Origin: Micromonospora polyrhachis
GTDB lineage: Bacteria > Actinomycetota > Actinomycetes > Mycobacteriales > Micromonosporaceae
NCBI RefSeq assembly: GCF_014203835.1
Contig: NZ_JACHJW010000001.1
Coordinates: 6,708,501-6,772,500, forward strand
Length of the DNA: 64,000 nt
Direction of reading: 5' to 3'
Both the position numbers and the translations under genes were made by a program. This document shows positions 1 through 7,857 of the stretch, one piece after another; the first letter of the stretch is position 1; each line of letters begins with the position of its first letter. The notes under the pieces were generated by a model. That model searched no databases. It saw only the letters and a program-made list of their open reading frames with translations, and was not told the origin of the DNA.

Positions 1-171
1 CTGCTGTTCTGCCTGATGGTGCTCTGCCAGGGGCGGGAGTGGGCTCGTTTCATCAACCTGCCTGCCTGGTTCGTCGGGGTGCCGCTTATTCGCCCATGGG
101 GGTGCCGCTTATTCGCCCAGTGGTGGGAAGCGGTTGATGAACGCCCAGGCAGTAGGGCATATCAGCTCTAA
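1..171 (+). CDS. Possible 3' end of a membrane protein gene (cut by window edge)
   Basis: Frame 1 is open from the window edge to a TAA at 169-171, giving 56 codons rich in hydrophobic and Trp residues (for example LPAWFVGVPLIRP). It would be the tail of a membrane protein. It overlaps the start of the next small gene by about 35 bases, and a 21-base tandem duplication lies inside it, so the tail may itself be altered. There is too little sequence to name a family, and it could be non-coding. Confidence 0.25.
   Translation: MLFCLMVLCQGREWARFINLPAWFVGVPLIRPWGCRLFAQWWEAVDERPGSRAYQL
76..119. repeat. 21-base direct repeat in tandem
   Basis: The 21-base unit starting GGGGTGCCGCTTATTCGCC occurs at 76-96 and again, identical, at 99-119 with a 2-base spacer. 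The 23-base period is not a multiple of three, so a reading frame crossing it is shifted. It looks like a recent local slippage duplication. It lies just upstream of the small gene starting at 137. Confidence 0.85.
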
Positions 172-361
172 CGTGAATTTCGTGAAAAATAAGGGTTTGC
201 GGACATTTCTAGCTGTGGCCGCTGGTCTTGCAGTGATCTATTTCGGCAGCCAACCCCCGGAGGGGGGCGGCGTCACCAATGCCCTGGTCGTGTTGGGCCT
301 GGTTGCCGCCGCACTCGTGTGGTTCCTTACCAAGCCTAAGTCCGACAAACCGGTCAGCTGA
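137..361 (+). CDS. Small membrane protein, unknown function
   Basis: A 74-residue protein. ATG 137 was preferred over the in-frame TTG at 134 because GGGAAG (125-130) sits at ribosome-binding distance. Two hydrophobic stretches (about residues 22-36 and 48-64, the second containing ALVVLGLVAAALVWFL) predict two membrane spans joined by a short Pro/Gly loop. The C-terminus is basic. No family was recognised and there is no operon partner; the next gene runs the other way from 1023. Codon use is less GC-biased than in neighbouring genes. Confidence 0.55.
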   Translation: MNAQAVGHISSNVNFVKNKGLRTFLAVAAGLAVIYFGSQPPEGGGVTNALVVLGLVAAALVWFLTKPKSDKPVS

Positions 362-369
362 CCCGTCGA

Positions 370-1023
370 TCACCGCGCGCCCGCTGTCTTGACCAGACTC
401 TCCGCCGGCGCCTCCCCGAGCGAGACCCGGACCAGGGCCGAGGCCAGCCGGGAGAAGTCGCGTCCGGTGACGAGGCCGGCCAGCGCGTCGGGTGCCGCAG
501 GCAGGCCGAGCCGACGGGCTCCGCTGGTCATCCGCCGATCCGTGTACGGCCGTACATCAGACCACACCGCCTGCACCTCGCGAAGAAAGATATCCGCACC
601 GGTCGGGCCGATTCCGGGAAACTCGGTCAACAGTCGCCGCAACGCCGCCAGGTCGCCATTCGCCTCCCGGTGCAGTCGGCGCAGATCGCCACGCCAGCGC
701 TCCAGGCACAATCGGGCCCCGGTGCCCAGCATCGTCGAGGTCCGCTCGTCGTAACGCCGGTAGTGCCCCCGGCCCAACGCGTCGACCCGGTTCTGCCAGC
801 TGGCCGCCTCCATCGTCTGGGGGGTGCGGTATCCAGCGGCGAAGAGTTCTCGGGCGGCGGCTACCGCGACCCCGGCCCGGATCCGGGTGCTCAGCAGCGT
901 GGCCAGCACCAACAACTGGTACAGCGGTGCCGGGCGGTCGGCGAGTTGGATACCACAGTCCTCAGCGTAGGTGCGGCCATGCCGGTCAAGCAGCGTGCGG
1001 ACGAGCGCCTGGTTATTGCCCAT
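370..1023 (-). CDS. HhH-GPD-like DNA glycosylase / endonuclease III-related protein
   Basis: A 217-residue protein resembling the endonuclease III fold. Seen: LYQLLVLATLLSTRI, where EndoIII has its conserved helix after the N-terminus, and a helix-hairpin-helix at about residues 136-152 (EFPGIGPTGADIFLREVQ). The Lys that EndoIII carries in LPGVGRKTA is replaced by Thr (IGPTGA), and no C-terminal Cys cluster for a 4Fe-4S centre is present. It may bind DNA without EndoIII lyase chemistry, or have a different substrate. It is a single gene with an ATG start. The family call is fairly sure; activity is not established. Confidence 0.65.
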   Translation of the reverse strand: MGNNQALVRTLLDRHGRTYAEDCGIQLADRPAPLYQLLVLATLLSTRIRAGVAVAAARELFAAGYRTPQTMEAASWQNRVDALGRGHYRRYDERTSTMLGTGARLCLERWRGDLRRLHREANGDLAALRRLLTEFPGIGPTGADIFLREVQAVWSDVRPYTDRRMTSGARRLGLPAAPDALAGLVTGRDFSRLASALVRVSLGEAPAESLVKTAGAR

Positions 1024-1222
1024 AACTCCCGCTTACCCGGTAGGAGGCCGGCTAGCCCCGTCACCGGGTAGGACGGGTTCGGTGACCGATGCCTCTCGGG
1101 GACCACCAGCGACCCGGGACCTTCGACGGGAGCACCCGCATGCCGGCCGACCCGCCGGGTAACCCGCAGGTGCGCACCCGGTGGCGCGACCACCTTCGCG
1201 CCCTGGGCGGAAGGAGACAGAC

Positions 1223-1429
1223 ATGACGAACGTACAGCAGCCAGAGTTGCGCCGTAACGGACGTAACCCCACGGTGCAGGACAGCAAGGCACCTGGCCCG
1301 GCCGACCGTCGACCGAAGGCCCGTGGTGGTCAGGCCCGTCCGGTGCCACGTGAGCAGATCTCGCCGTACGGCCCGTCGCCCCGGCCGGTTGCCGAGCACA
1401 CCGACCGGAACGAGCCGTCCGGCGGCTAG
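1223..1429 (+). CDS. Small hydrophilic hypothetical protein
   Basis: A 68-residue protein starting at ATG 1223 behind a clear AAGGAG (1211-1216). It is rich in Pro, Arg and Gly with no hydrophobic segment, so probably disordered and basic. The longer frame from 1181 lacks a ribosome-binding site and is not preferred. It converges with and overlaps by four bases the stop of the membrane protein gene on the other strand. No family was recognised. Confidence 0.5.
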   Translation: MTNVQQPELRRNGRNPTVQDSKAPGPADRRPKARGGQARPVPREQISPYGPSPRPVAEHTDRNEPSGG

Positions 1430-1926
1430 CATCTCGACCGGGCCGCCCGCTGTGCCAGTCGGTGCCAGGTCGCTACCGCGACCGCGCCGTAGATCAGGTG
1501 CGGGATGATGTCCGAGATCCAGTCCGTCCGGCTCCACTGCCGGGGATCGGTCACGCGGAGCGCGGTCATCGACCCGTCCGAGAGCAGCATCAGGCCGGCA
1601 CCGAGCAGCGTGGCACCGACCGGCGTCGGGAGCCGTGGCCGTCCGATCACCGCTGCGCCGGCGGCCGCGACTCCCACCCCGATGACATATCCGAGTAGGG
1701 GCCCGAGGCCCGAGCGGCGGTTCGCTGCCCGGTCCTCGGGTCCCAGACCCAGGTGTGCCAACGCAGCCAGCTTCCCCGCGGTGCGCTCCGGGGTACTGCT
1801 GGCCGGCCTGCCGCGTAACGCCATGTCCAGGTAGGTCACTCCGTTGAGGGCGGTGCTGCCCACCGCCCCCGCGATGGCGCCGTCCAGCAGCGCACGTCCC
1901 CGATCTACTTCTGTACCGCGTGCCAT
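1426..1926 (-). CDS. Small integral membrane protein, unknown function
   Basis: A 166-residue protein with about four hydrophobic segments: near residues 15-35 (glycine/alanine-rich), 76-95 (LLGYVIGVGVAAAGAAVIG), 102-118 and 143-157 (IPHLIYGAVAVATW). It looks like the small polytopic hypothetical proteins common in actinomycetes. It lies 6 bases downstream of the basic protein gene at 1933-2142 and is probably co-transcribed with it. No motif gives a function. Confidence 0.6.
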   Translation of the reverse strand: MARGTEVDRGRALLDGAIAGAVGSTALNGVTYLDMALRGRPASSTPERTAGKLAALAHLGLGPEDRAANRRSGLGPLLGYVIGVGVAAAGAAVIGRPRLPTPVGATLLGAGLMLLSDGSMTALRVTDPRQWSRTDWISDIIPHLIYGAVAVATWHRLAQRAARSRC

Positions 1927-1932
1927 CGCCGG

Positions 1933-2142
1933 TTACCGCCGCTCACCGCGGCCGCGTTCACCCTTGGGGCCGCGTCCACGCTCGCCGCGCAGGATGCCCC
2001 GCTGTTCGCGGTCCTCCTGCAGGATACGGTTGGCGACCGCGTTCGCCTCCTGGTCGGCGGCCCGCCCCGAGTCCTCGACGAGTTTGCGCAACCGCGCGCG
2101 TTCGACGTCGTACGCTTTGCTGCCCGGCCGTGGTCCTGGCAT
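1933..2142 (-). CDS. Small charged helical protein, plasmid-stabilisation-like
   Basis: A 69-residue protein. The N-terminal half is a charged helix (VERARLRKLVEDSGRAADQE, then ANAVANRIL) and the C-terminal half is an Arg/Gly-rich tail with repeats of RGER/KGER. Short proteins of this design are often labelled plasmid stabilisation proteins in actinomycetes, but that label is weak. It is first in a likely two-gene unit with the membrane protein 6 bases downstream. Confidence 0.5.
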   Translation of the reverse strand: MPGPRPGSKAYDVERARLRKLVEDSGRAADQEANAVANRILQEDREQRGILRGERGRGPKGERGRGERR

Positions 2143-2233
2143 GGGTGCCTCCCGTGGTGTCCGGTGACGTACGTCGGCCGTCTACCCGCCTTCGGGCGGA
2201 CCATTCCGCGCATCAGCAGGTCTTACGACGACC

Positions 2234-2262
2234 CCGGCCCGGTCCATGCCGGACCGGGCCGG
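2234..2262 (-). terminator. Strong hairpin, probable terminator of the USP gene
   Basis: A perfect 12-bp stem (CCGGCCCGGTCC / GGACCGGGCCGG) with a 5-base loop ATGCC lies about 25 bases past the stop of the universal stress protein gene on the minus strand. There is no clear U-run, as is common for actinobacterial terminators. Confidence 0.6.
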
Positions 2263-2285
2263 TTCGTGGCGGCGCGGGTGTGGGG

Positions 2286-3167
2286 TCAGTTCTGGTGCCG
2301 CACGATGACCACGGGGCAGTCGCCGTGGTGCAGTACCGACTGGCTGACCGAGCCGAGCAGCAGGCCGGTGAACCCTCCCCGGCCCCGGGCACCCACCACC
2401 ACGAGCTGAGCGGTGGCCGACTCCTCGATCAGCGTCGAGGCGGCGCGTCCCTGCACCAGCCGCTGGACGACCCGCAGGTCCGGATAGCGGTCGGCCAGGC
2501 CCGCTACCGCCTCGGCGAGGACCTGCCCCTCCTCGACCCGCAGCGCCTCTACGTCGTAGACCAGCGGCAACATGTCGCCCGGACCGAGCGACGTCGGCTG
2601 CCGGTAGGTGTGCACCGCAACGAGTTCCACGCCCCGAAGGACGGCCTCTTCGGCGGCGAAGGCGACCGCTACGGCGGAACGGGTCGAGCCATCGACTCCG
2701 ACGACCACCGGACCGGTGGTACGCGGAGCGCCGCGAGTGATCAACACAGGGCACTGGGCGTACTCGGCGACCTGGATCGCCACCGAGCCGACCAGCAGGC
2801 CGGCGAAGCCGCCGAGCCCGCGATCACCGAGTACGAGCAGATCTGCGTCCCGGGACTGGCCGAGCAACACCGCTGCGGGCTGTCCCTCGACGATTCTTCC
2901 GGTGACCGTGATCCCGGGTGCGGCTGCCTCAGCCTGGGTCACCGCGTCCGCCAGAACGCGTTCCGCCTGGTTGCGCAGCCCACCTTCGGCAGGGCCGCCC
3001 GGCGGTGGGCCGACCGGAACCCGCAGCATCGGCCAGACGAACGCGTGCACGACGTGGAGGGTGCGTCCCCGGCGGGCAGCCTCGGCAGCAGCCGTCCGCA
3101 CCGCGTTCAGGGAACTGTCCGAGCCGTCGACCCCGACGACCACGGTCTTGCCAGCTGTTGTACTCAT
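2286..3167 (-). CDS. Universal stress protein with two UspA domains
   Basis: A 293-residue protein made of two tandem UspA domains (about residues 5-145 and 150-290). Each begins with a hydrophobic strand ending in GVDGS (VVVGVDGSDSS, VVVGVDGSTRS). Each ends with the ATP-binding glycine signature GxxGxGGxxGLLxGS (LGDRGLGGFAGLLVGSV and VGARGRGGFTGLLLGSVSQ), so both domains should bind ATP. Tandem USPs in actinobacteria respond to redox, hypoxia or starvation (family knowledge). It is transcribed alone, divergent from the DUF2267 gene. Confidence 0.92.
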   Translation of the reverse strand: MSTTAGKTVVVGVDGSDSSLNAVRTAAAEAARRGRTLHVVHAFVWPMLRVPVGPPPGGPAEGGLRNQAERVLADAVTQAEAAAPGITVTGRIVEGQPAAVLLGQSRDADLLVLGDRGLGGFAGLLVGSVAIQVAEYAQCPVLITRGAPRTTGPVVVGVDGSTRSAVAVAFAAEEAVLRGVELVAVHTYRQPTSLGPGDMLPLVYDVEALRVEEGQVLAEAVAGLADRYPDLRVVQRLVQGRAASTLIEESATAQLVVVGARGRGGFTGLLLGSVSQSVLHHGDCPVVIVRHQN

Positions 3168-3313
3168 CGCCCCACTATCCCGGACCCCACTGCGGAAAGT
3201 GCAGCCGGCATCCGGTCGCCACCGCGTGGTGTCGGCGCATCATCACCCTCTGTCGGGGTAACCATTCGCGGTCGCCGTGGCGGACTCCTGGCACGGCGCG
3301 CGGAGGGGGAGTG

Positions 3314-3703
3314 ATGAAGTACGACGAGTTCGTGGCGCGGGTACGGGAGCGCGGTGAGTATCCCGACCACGTAGCGGCGGAACAGGTGATCCGCCTGGTC
3401 CTCGGCGTGCTGTCCCAGCGACTGGATCCGGCGGAAGCCGAAGACCTCGCGGCACAGTTGCCGTTGCCGGTGGGGGCGTGGCTGACCGAGGAACAGGGGC
3501 CGGCGATGGCGTTCGGAGTGCGGGACTTCCTCGACCGGGTGGCCAGTGCCACGGGTGCTTCCGCGCAGACGGCCCAGTGGGACGCCAGCGCGGTGCTGTG
3601 CACGGTCGCCGAGGCGGTCACCGGCGGTGAACTGAACGACGTGCTGACCCAACTTCCCTCCGGCTACGCCGTCTTGTTCGGCCGCGCCAGCCTGAGCGGC
3701 TGA
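3314..3703 (+). CDS. DUF2267 domain protein
   Basis: A 129-residue soluble helical protein starting at ATG 3314 directly after GGAGGGGG. The pattern of DUF2267 is visible: MKYDEFVARVRERGEYPDH, a helix with VLGVLSQRLDPAEAEDLAAQLP, and a GVRDFLDRVASATG segment resembling the usual FLxRVA repeat. The function is unknown; such genes often sit beside universal stress proteins, as here (divergent, 146 bases apart), suggesting stress-linked expression. Confidence 0.85.
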   Translation: MKYDEFVARVRERGEYPDHVAAEQVIRLVLGVLSQRLDPAEAEDLAAQLPLPVGAWLTEEQGPAMAFGVRDFLDRVASATGASAQTAQWDASAVLCTVAEAVTGGELNDVLTQLPSGYAVLFGRASLSG

Positions 3704-3714
3704 CCCCGACCAAA

Positions 3715-3742
3715 CCCCTAGCATCCTAGGATGCTCTAGGGG
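3715..3742. terminator. Inverted repeat after the DUF2267 gene
   Basis: The perfect 14-base palindrome GCATCCTAGGATGC (3721-3734) is extended by CCCCTA (3715-3720) pairing with TAGGGG (3737-3742) across a two-base bulge. It begins 12 bases past the stop, so termination is the likeliest role; an operator for the downstream cluster is the alternative. Bases 3743-3997 hold no gene and must contain the promoter of the following operon. Confidence 0.5.
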
Positions 3743-3997
3743 TAGTGGCTACTCTCTCACCACGGGAAGCAACCCGCCGACTCGCATCCGCCAAGATCAA
3801 CTCCGGCCGGATATAGTGGCACGGCAACGCAGCAGCCCAGACCAGATCCGTCAGCCGGGAGGTCTGGGATGTGTCGATGTGCCGGCGTCGCCCGGGGGCC
3901 GGAGAGGTCCCACGACAACCCGGCCGGAGCGCGCACCGGTTCCCAGCCGCTCGCCATCCCGAGGCGAGCACCGGACCGTGTCGCGGAGGGAGGTTCG

Positions 3998-4645
3998 GTG
4001 TCGCGTCGGCCGGCGAGGGCAGAGCATGCCCAGCCAACCGGTGACATCCCTGCCCAGTCTTCGGACATGGGCAGCCAGGTCTTCACCATTCCCAACCTGA
4101 TCAGCTTCGCTCGGCTGCTGGGCGTGCCGATCTTTCTCTACCTGTTCCTGGTGGCTCGTGCCGACGTTGCGGCCATCGTGGTGCTGGCCGTCGGCGGTAC
4201 GAGCGACTGGATCGACGGCTACATCGCCCGGCGGCTTCGTCAGGTGAGCCGGCTGGGGGAGTTGCTCGACCCGCTAGCCGACCGGCTCTACATCCTCGCC
4301 ACCCTCGTCGCGTTCACCGTCCGGGAAGTGGTGCCCTGGCAGTTCACCGCCGCCCTGCTGGCTCGGGAACTGCTCCTCGGTCTCTCCCTACTGGTGCTAC
4401 GCCGCTACGGTTACGGCCCACCGCCGGTGCACTACCTCGGTAAGACCGCCACGTTCATCTTGCTCGCGGCATTTCCAGTGCTACTGCTCGCCAGCACCGC
4501 ATCCGCGACTGCTGCCGGTGCCATCGGTTGGGGCCTGGCGTGGTGGGGCCTGGTCCTCTACTGGGCAGCCGGTGTCCTGTACGTGATTCAGGCCGTCGAC
4601 CTCGTCCGGACGGCTCGGGGGTATCCGCCAGGGGCCACCCGATGA
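3998..4645 (+). CDS. pgsA2: CDP-alcohol phosphatidyltransferase (PgsA2-like)
   Basis: A 215-residue membrane enzyme that transfers a phosphatidyl group from a CDP-lipid to an alcohol. GTG 3998 was chosen because GGAGGGAGG lies just upstream; the frame is open further but that part is Arg/Pro-rich and poorly placed. The CDP-alcohol transferase signature is complete: D70-x2-D73-G74-x2-A77-R78-x8-G87-x3-D91-x3-D95. Several hydrophobic spans follow. It is first in the cluster corresponding to M. tuberculosis Rv1822-Rv1830 and overlaps the next gene by ATGA. The acceptor alcohol (glycerol phosphate or phosphatidylglycerol) cannot be told from sequence. Confidence 0.88.
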   Translation: MSRRPARAEHAQPTGDIPAQSSDMGSQVFTIPNLISFARLLGVPIFLYLFLVARADVAAIVVLAVGGTSDWIDGYIARRLRQVSRLGELLDPLADRLYILATLVAFTVREVVPWQFTAALLARELLLGLSLLVLRRYGYGPPPVHYLGKTATFILLAAFPVLLLASTASATAAGAIGWGLAWWGLVLYWAAGVLYVIQAVDLVRTARGYPPGATR

Positions 4646-5541
4646 GCAGGACCGAGCCCGAGCCGGCGCGGTCCTACGCGCCGGACTTCCTGACCGAACT
4701 GTTCCGCAACCCGCTCGATCCGGGGTATCACGACGCGGCGGAGCATCGCCGTTCCCAGGGGCCGATACGCGGCTGGCGCCGAGGCACGATCCGGGCAGTG
4801 AGTCTGGTGACCTTGGTGGCTCTGGGATTCCTGCTGGCGGTTGCCTATCGGCAGACCCTGGCGGAGGAGCCGAGTCGGCGTCAGGCACGGGCCGGCCTGG
4901 TCGCGCAGATCAAACAGCGCGAGGTCGAGACCGATGCCCTGGCTCGGCGGGCCGAGGGGCTGCGGGCCGAGGTGGCCCGGCAACGAGACGCTGCCCTGAC
5001 CGGCAGCGACGCAGCCCGACTGCGGGACCTCGAGGCCATCACCGGGCTGGGACGGGTACGCGGCGATGGCGTGGTGGTCCGGGTTGCGGACGCCTCATCG
5101 AAGGCGGACGCGGTCACCGGTGCTGGCGGGACGAACCTCGGGCGGGTGCTCGACTCCGATCTGCAGAACATCGCCAACGCGCTGTGGAGCGCCGGTGCGG
5201 AGGCTATCGCGATCAACGGTCAGCGTCTGACCGCAACCTCGACGATCCGGGCTGCCGGGAGTGCGATCCTGGTCGACTTCCGGCCGGTCTCAGGGCCGTA
5301 CGAGGTGTCGGCCATCGGTCCGGATGAGATGGAGCGGCGGTTCAGGGACAGCGCCGCCGCCCGCCTGCTGCGCAGTGTCGCCGCCAGCCACGGCATGTCC
5401 TTCGGTGTTCGCAAGGCAGATGACCTCACCCTGCCTTCGGCGAGTGAAGCGCACTTGCGGTATGCGCAGCCGTCGCCGAAGGCCACCCCGACGCCGTCCG
5501 GCTCTGGGGCGTCTCCGAATCCCTCCGGAGGGGGCCGATGA
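4642..5541 (+). CDS. DUF881 membrane-anchored protein (Rv1823-like)
   Basis: A 299-residue protein. It has an N-terminal cytoplasmic tail of about 50 residues, one membrane span (about 54-72, VSLVTLVALGFLLAVAY), a coiled-coil stretch (about 90-130), then the DUF881 domain. The domain carries typical motifs such as GDGVVVRVADA, LQNIANALWSAGAEAIAING and GPYEVSAIG. The C-terminus is Pro/Ser-rich. DUF881 proteins sit beside Sbp and cell-division genes in Gram-positives and are thought to act in envelope or division processes. ATG 4642 overlaps the pgsA2 stop. Confidence 0.9.
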   Translation: MSRTEPEPARSYAPDFLTELFRNPLDPGYHDAAEHRRSQGPIRGWRRGTIRAVSLVTLVALGFLLAVAYRQTLAEEPSRRQARAGLVAQIKQREVETDALARRAEGLRAEVARQRDAALTGSDAARLRDLEAITGLGRVRGDGVVVRVADASSKADAVTGAGGTNLGRVLDSDLQNIANALWSAGAEAIAINGQRLTATSTIRAAGSAILVDFRPVSGPYEVSAIGPDEMERRFRDSAAARLLRSVAASHGMSFGVRKADDLTLPSASEAHLRYAQPSPKATPTPSGSGASPNPSGGGR

Positions 5542-5870
5542 TCGCTGTACTCGCCTTGATTGCCGGCGTGATGCTCGGTGTCTGGCTGGACCCGAGTGTG
5601 CCTGCCGCGTTGCAGCCGTATCTGCCGATCGCGGTGGTGGCTGCGCTGGATGCGGTGTTCGGTGGGGTGCGGGCGAAGCTCGACGGCATCTTCGACGACA
5701 AGCAGTTTGTGATTTCGTTCATCTCCAACGTCCTGGTGGCGGGGATCATCGTGTATCTCGGTGACCAGTTGGGGGTGGGGGGACAGCTGTCCACGGGTGT
5801 CGTGGTGGTCCTCGGGGTACGGATCTTCGGTAACGTGGCGGCTATTCGTCGGCACCTGTTCCGGGCGTAG
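5538..5870 (+). CDS. sbp: Small basic protein Sbp (DUF1290)
   Basis: A 110-residue membrane protein matching the Sbp/DUF1290 family: MIAVLALIAGVMLGVWLDP at the N-terminus, then VPAALQPYLPIAVVAALDAVFGGVRAKL split over two segments, KQFVISFISNVLVAG, and VRIFGNVAAIRRHLF at the end. It has three membrane spans. It lies between two DUF881 genes and overlaps the first by ATGA. In Bacillus the family neighbours ftsA/ftsZ; its biochemical role is unknown. Confidence 0.92.
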   Translation: MIAVLALIAGVMLGVWLDPSVPAALQPYLPIAVVAALDAVFGGVRAKLDGIFDDKQFVISFISNVLVAGIIVYLGDQLGVGGQLSTGVVVVLGVRIFGNVAAIRRHLFRA

Positions 5871-5880
5871 GTTCGATCCG

Positions 5881-6744
5881 ATGAGCGCGGATGAGGAAGA
5901 ACGCGAGACGGCGGCAGAGTCGTCGGCTTCGGTGACGTCGCCGGAGTCGGAGTCGGAGTCGTCACCGAAACCGTCGGAACCGACTGGGGCGGTAGCCGGG
6001 GATGCTCCGACTGACCGTCCGGCTCCGGGAGACTGGTTGGGGCGGGCACGGGCGCAGCTCAGTGGCGCTGGAGCGATGATCGTCGTGTTGCTCGTACTGC
6101 TTGGGTTCGCGCTGGTGGTGCAGTTGCGTAGCACGTCGACAGATCCGACGTTGGCGGCGGCCCGGCAGGAGGACCTGGTCCGGATCCTGTCCGACCTGGA
6201 GTCGCAGGAGGAGCGGCTCCGGCAGGACATCGCGGCGCTGGAGGAGAGTCAGCGACAGCTGGCTTCGGGAGCGCAGGGTCGGCAGGCGGCGTTGGAGGAG
6301 GCGACTCGGCGAGCGAACGAGCTGGGGATCCTGGCGGGGACGTTGCCGGCGCGAGGGCCCGGGCTGGAGATCAGGTTCGTGGCGGGCGCGAAGCCGATTC
6401 GGGCTTCGGCGCTCCTGGACGCGGTGCAGGAGTTGCGGGGTGCGGGGGCCGAGGCGATGCAGATCGCGGGTGCCGACGGTACGCCGGTGCGGATCGTCGC
6501 GGACACCTTCTTTCTGGACGCGGAGAACGGTATTTCGGTGCGTGGACGGCCGATGAGCGGGCCGTACACGATCACGGTGATCGGGGATCCGACGACGATG
6601 CGGACCGCGCTCAACATTCCGGGCGGGGTGGTGGCGTCGGTCAACGGGGACGGCGGTAACGTGATCGTCCAGGAACGCGAGGTTGCTGATGTTTCGGCGC
6701 TGAGCGTGCCGAGCGATTTGAAACACGCGCGGCCGGTCTCCTGA
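5881..6744 (+). CDS. Second DUF881 membrane-anchored protein (Rv1825-like)
   Basis: A 287-residue protein starting at ATG 5881, 10 bases after sbp. It has an acidic Ser/Glu-rich cytoplasmic N-terminus (about 60 residues) and a single membrane span (IVVLLVLLGFALVVQL). An extended coiled coil follows (SQEERLRQDIAALEESQRQL and on), then DUF881, with PGLEIRF, LDAVQELRGAGAEAMQIAG and GPYTITVIG. It is paralogous to the first DUF881 protein; together with Sbp the three are probably one membrane complex (inference from constant gene order). Confidence 0.9.
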   Translation: MSADEEERETAAESSASVTSPESESESSPKPSEPTGAVAGDAPTDRPAPGDWLGRARAQLSGAGAMIVVLLVLLGFALVVQLRSTSTDPTLAAARQEDLVRILSDLESQEERLRQDIAALEESQRQLASGAQGRQAALEEATRRANELGILAGTLPARGPGLEIRFVAGAKPIRASALLDAVQELRGAGAEAMQIAGADGTPVRIVADTFFLDAENGISVRGRPMSGPYTITVIGDPTTMRTALNIPGGVVASVNGDGGNVIVQEREVADVSALSVPSDLKHARPVS

Positions 6745-6807
6745 CCGGCTGCGGCCGCGCCGGTTCGCCGGTGCGTCACCGATCAGTGCGACGAGAAGGA
6801 CGGTCTG

Positions 6808-7188
6808 GTGATTCCTGAGGAGCTGCGTTACACGGCCGAGCACGAATGGGTGGCGGGCGATGGGAGCGGGCCGGTGCGGGTGGGTATTACCCATTTCGCG
6901 CAGGAGGCTCTGGGTGACATCGTCTACGTCGAGTTGCCGGACGAGGGCGCGGTCGTGACGGCGGGAGAATCGTTCGGTGAGGTCGAGTCGACCAAGAGTG
7001 TCTCTGAGTTGTATGCCCCGGTGACGGGTACGGTGGTGGCCCGTAACGACAAGCTTGGCGATACTCCGGAGGTGATCAACACTGATCCGTACGGAGTTGG
7101 TTGGCTGGTCGAGATCACCCCGAGTGACCCGAAGTCGATCGATGGTTTGCTGGCTGCTGCGGCCTATCGTGAGTTGACTGAAGGCTGA
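6808..7188 (+). CDS. gcvH: Glycine cleavage system H protein
   Basis: A 126-residue lipoyl carrier that shuttles the aminomethyl group between the P, T and L proteins of glycine cleavage. The lipoylated lysine is K63 in GEVESTKSVSELYAPVTG. The N-terminus has RYTAEHEWV, the usual H-protein opening. The GTG start at 6808 follows GAGAAGGA. There is no glycine riboswitch in the 63-base gap upstream. gcvB, which closes this cluster in mycobacteria, is not in this window. Confidence 0.95.
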   Translation: MIPEELRYTAEHEWVAGDGSGPVRVGITHFAQEALGDIVYVELPDEGAVVTAGESFGEVESTKSVSELYAPVTGTVVARNDKLGDTPEVINTDPYGVGWLVEITPSDPKSIDGLLAAAAYRELTEG

Positions 7189-7404
7189 TCGTGGATACAT
7201 CCCAGCCGTGGGTTGTGCCCGCGCGTCTGGTTGCCCTGTTTTTCGGCGCTGGCTAGGCTCGCCCAGTCGACCGAGAACCCGATAGTTGCGCGTTGCGGAA
7301 GTGCCTACCCAGGCAACGGGGAGCCAGCCGCCGGGAGTCAAGCGCCCGGCGGCCAGACCCGCCATTACCCGACGCCGACCGATCTGATCCGTGAGGTGGT
7401 CCCC

Positions 7405-7857
7405 ATGACGCGCCCAGACGACGAGTTCCCCCCACTCGACGTCACTTCGACGCTCAATCTCGGTGCCCTCGAGGAAGTGTTGGAGGGTCCGGATACCGAT
7501 GTGGTGCCGAGCCGCATGTCGGGCTCATTGCCGCCCGGGATGGCGTTGCTGGTCGTTCGGCGCGGTCCTAACGCTGGTGCACGGTTCCTGTTGGACCACG
7601 ATGTGACTACCAGTGGGCGGCATCCCGACAGTGACATCTTCCTCGACGACGTGACGGTGTCACGTCGGCACGCCGAGTTCCACCGTGATGGTGGCACCTT
7701 TACGGTTCGTGATGTGGGCAGCCTCAACGGCACCTATGTGAATCGGGAGCGCGTTGAGGCGGCGACGTTGAGTAACGGCGATGAGGTGCAGGTCGGTAAG
7801 TTCCGGCTGGTGTTCATCGCTGGTCCGCGTCCGGAGGAGGAGGCCAGCCGGGGGTGA
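7405..7857 (+). CDS. garA: FHA-domain regulator GarA/OdhI
   Basis: A 150-residue phospho-switch protein. In mycobacteria and corynebacteria its unphosphorylated form inhibits 2-oxoglutarate dehydrogenase and tunes glutamate metabolism. The FHA domain (about residues 50-140) is complete: SGRHPDSDIFLDDVTVSRRH, VGSLNGTYVN, NGDEVQVGKFRLVF. The N-terminal phospho-motif differs from ETTSVF: here it reads DVTSTL (D12-L17), so the PknB-type Thr is kept (T14) but the PknG-type Thr is V13. ATG 7405 follows GAGGTGG; the longer frame from 7213 is not supported. It overlaps ftsR by GTGA. Confidence 0.93.
   Translation: MTRPDDEFPPLDVTSTLNLGALEEVLEGPDTDVVPSRMSGSLPPGMALLVVRRGPNAGARFLLDHDVTTSGRHPDSDIFLDDVTVSRRHAEFHRDGGTFTVRDVGSLNGTYVNRERVEAATLSNGDEVQVGKFRLVFIAGPRPEEEASRG

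Noticed and set aside
6745-6807. Possible glycine riboswitch before gcvH
   Set aside because: The gap is only 63 bases and shows none of the conserved glycine-aptamer elements.
5962-7365. 467-codon minus-strand frame across DUF881 and gcvH
   Set aside because: Arg/His/Pro-rich antisense shadow of the recognised genes, no family signature and no ribosome-binding site.
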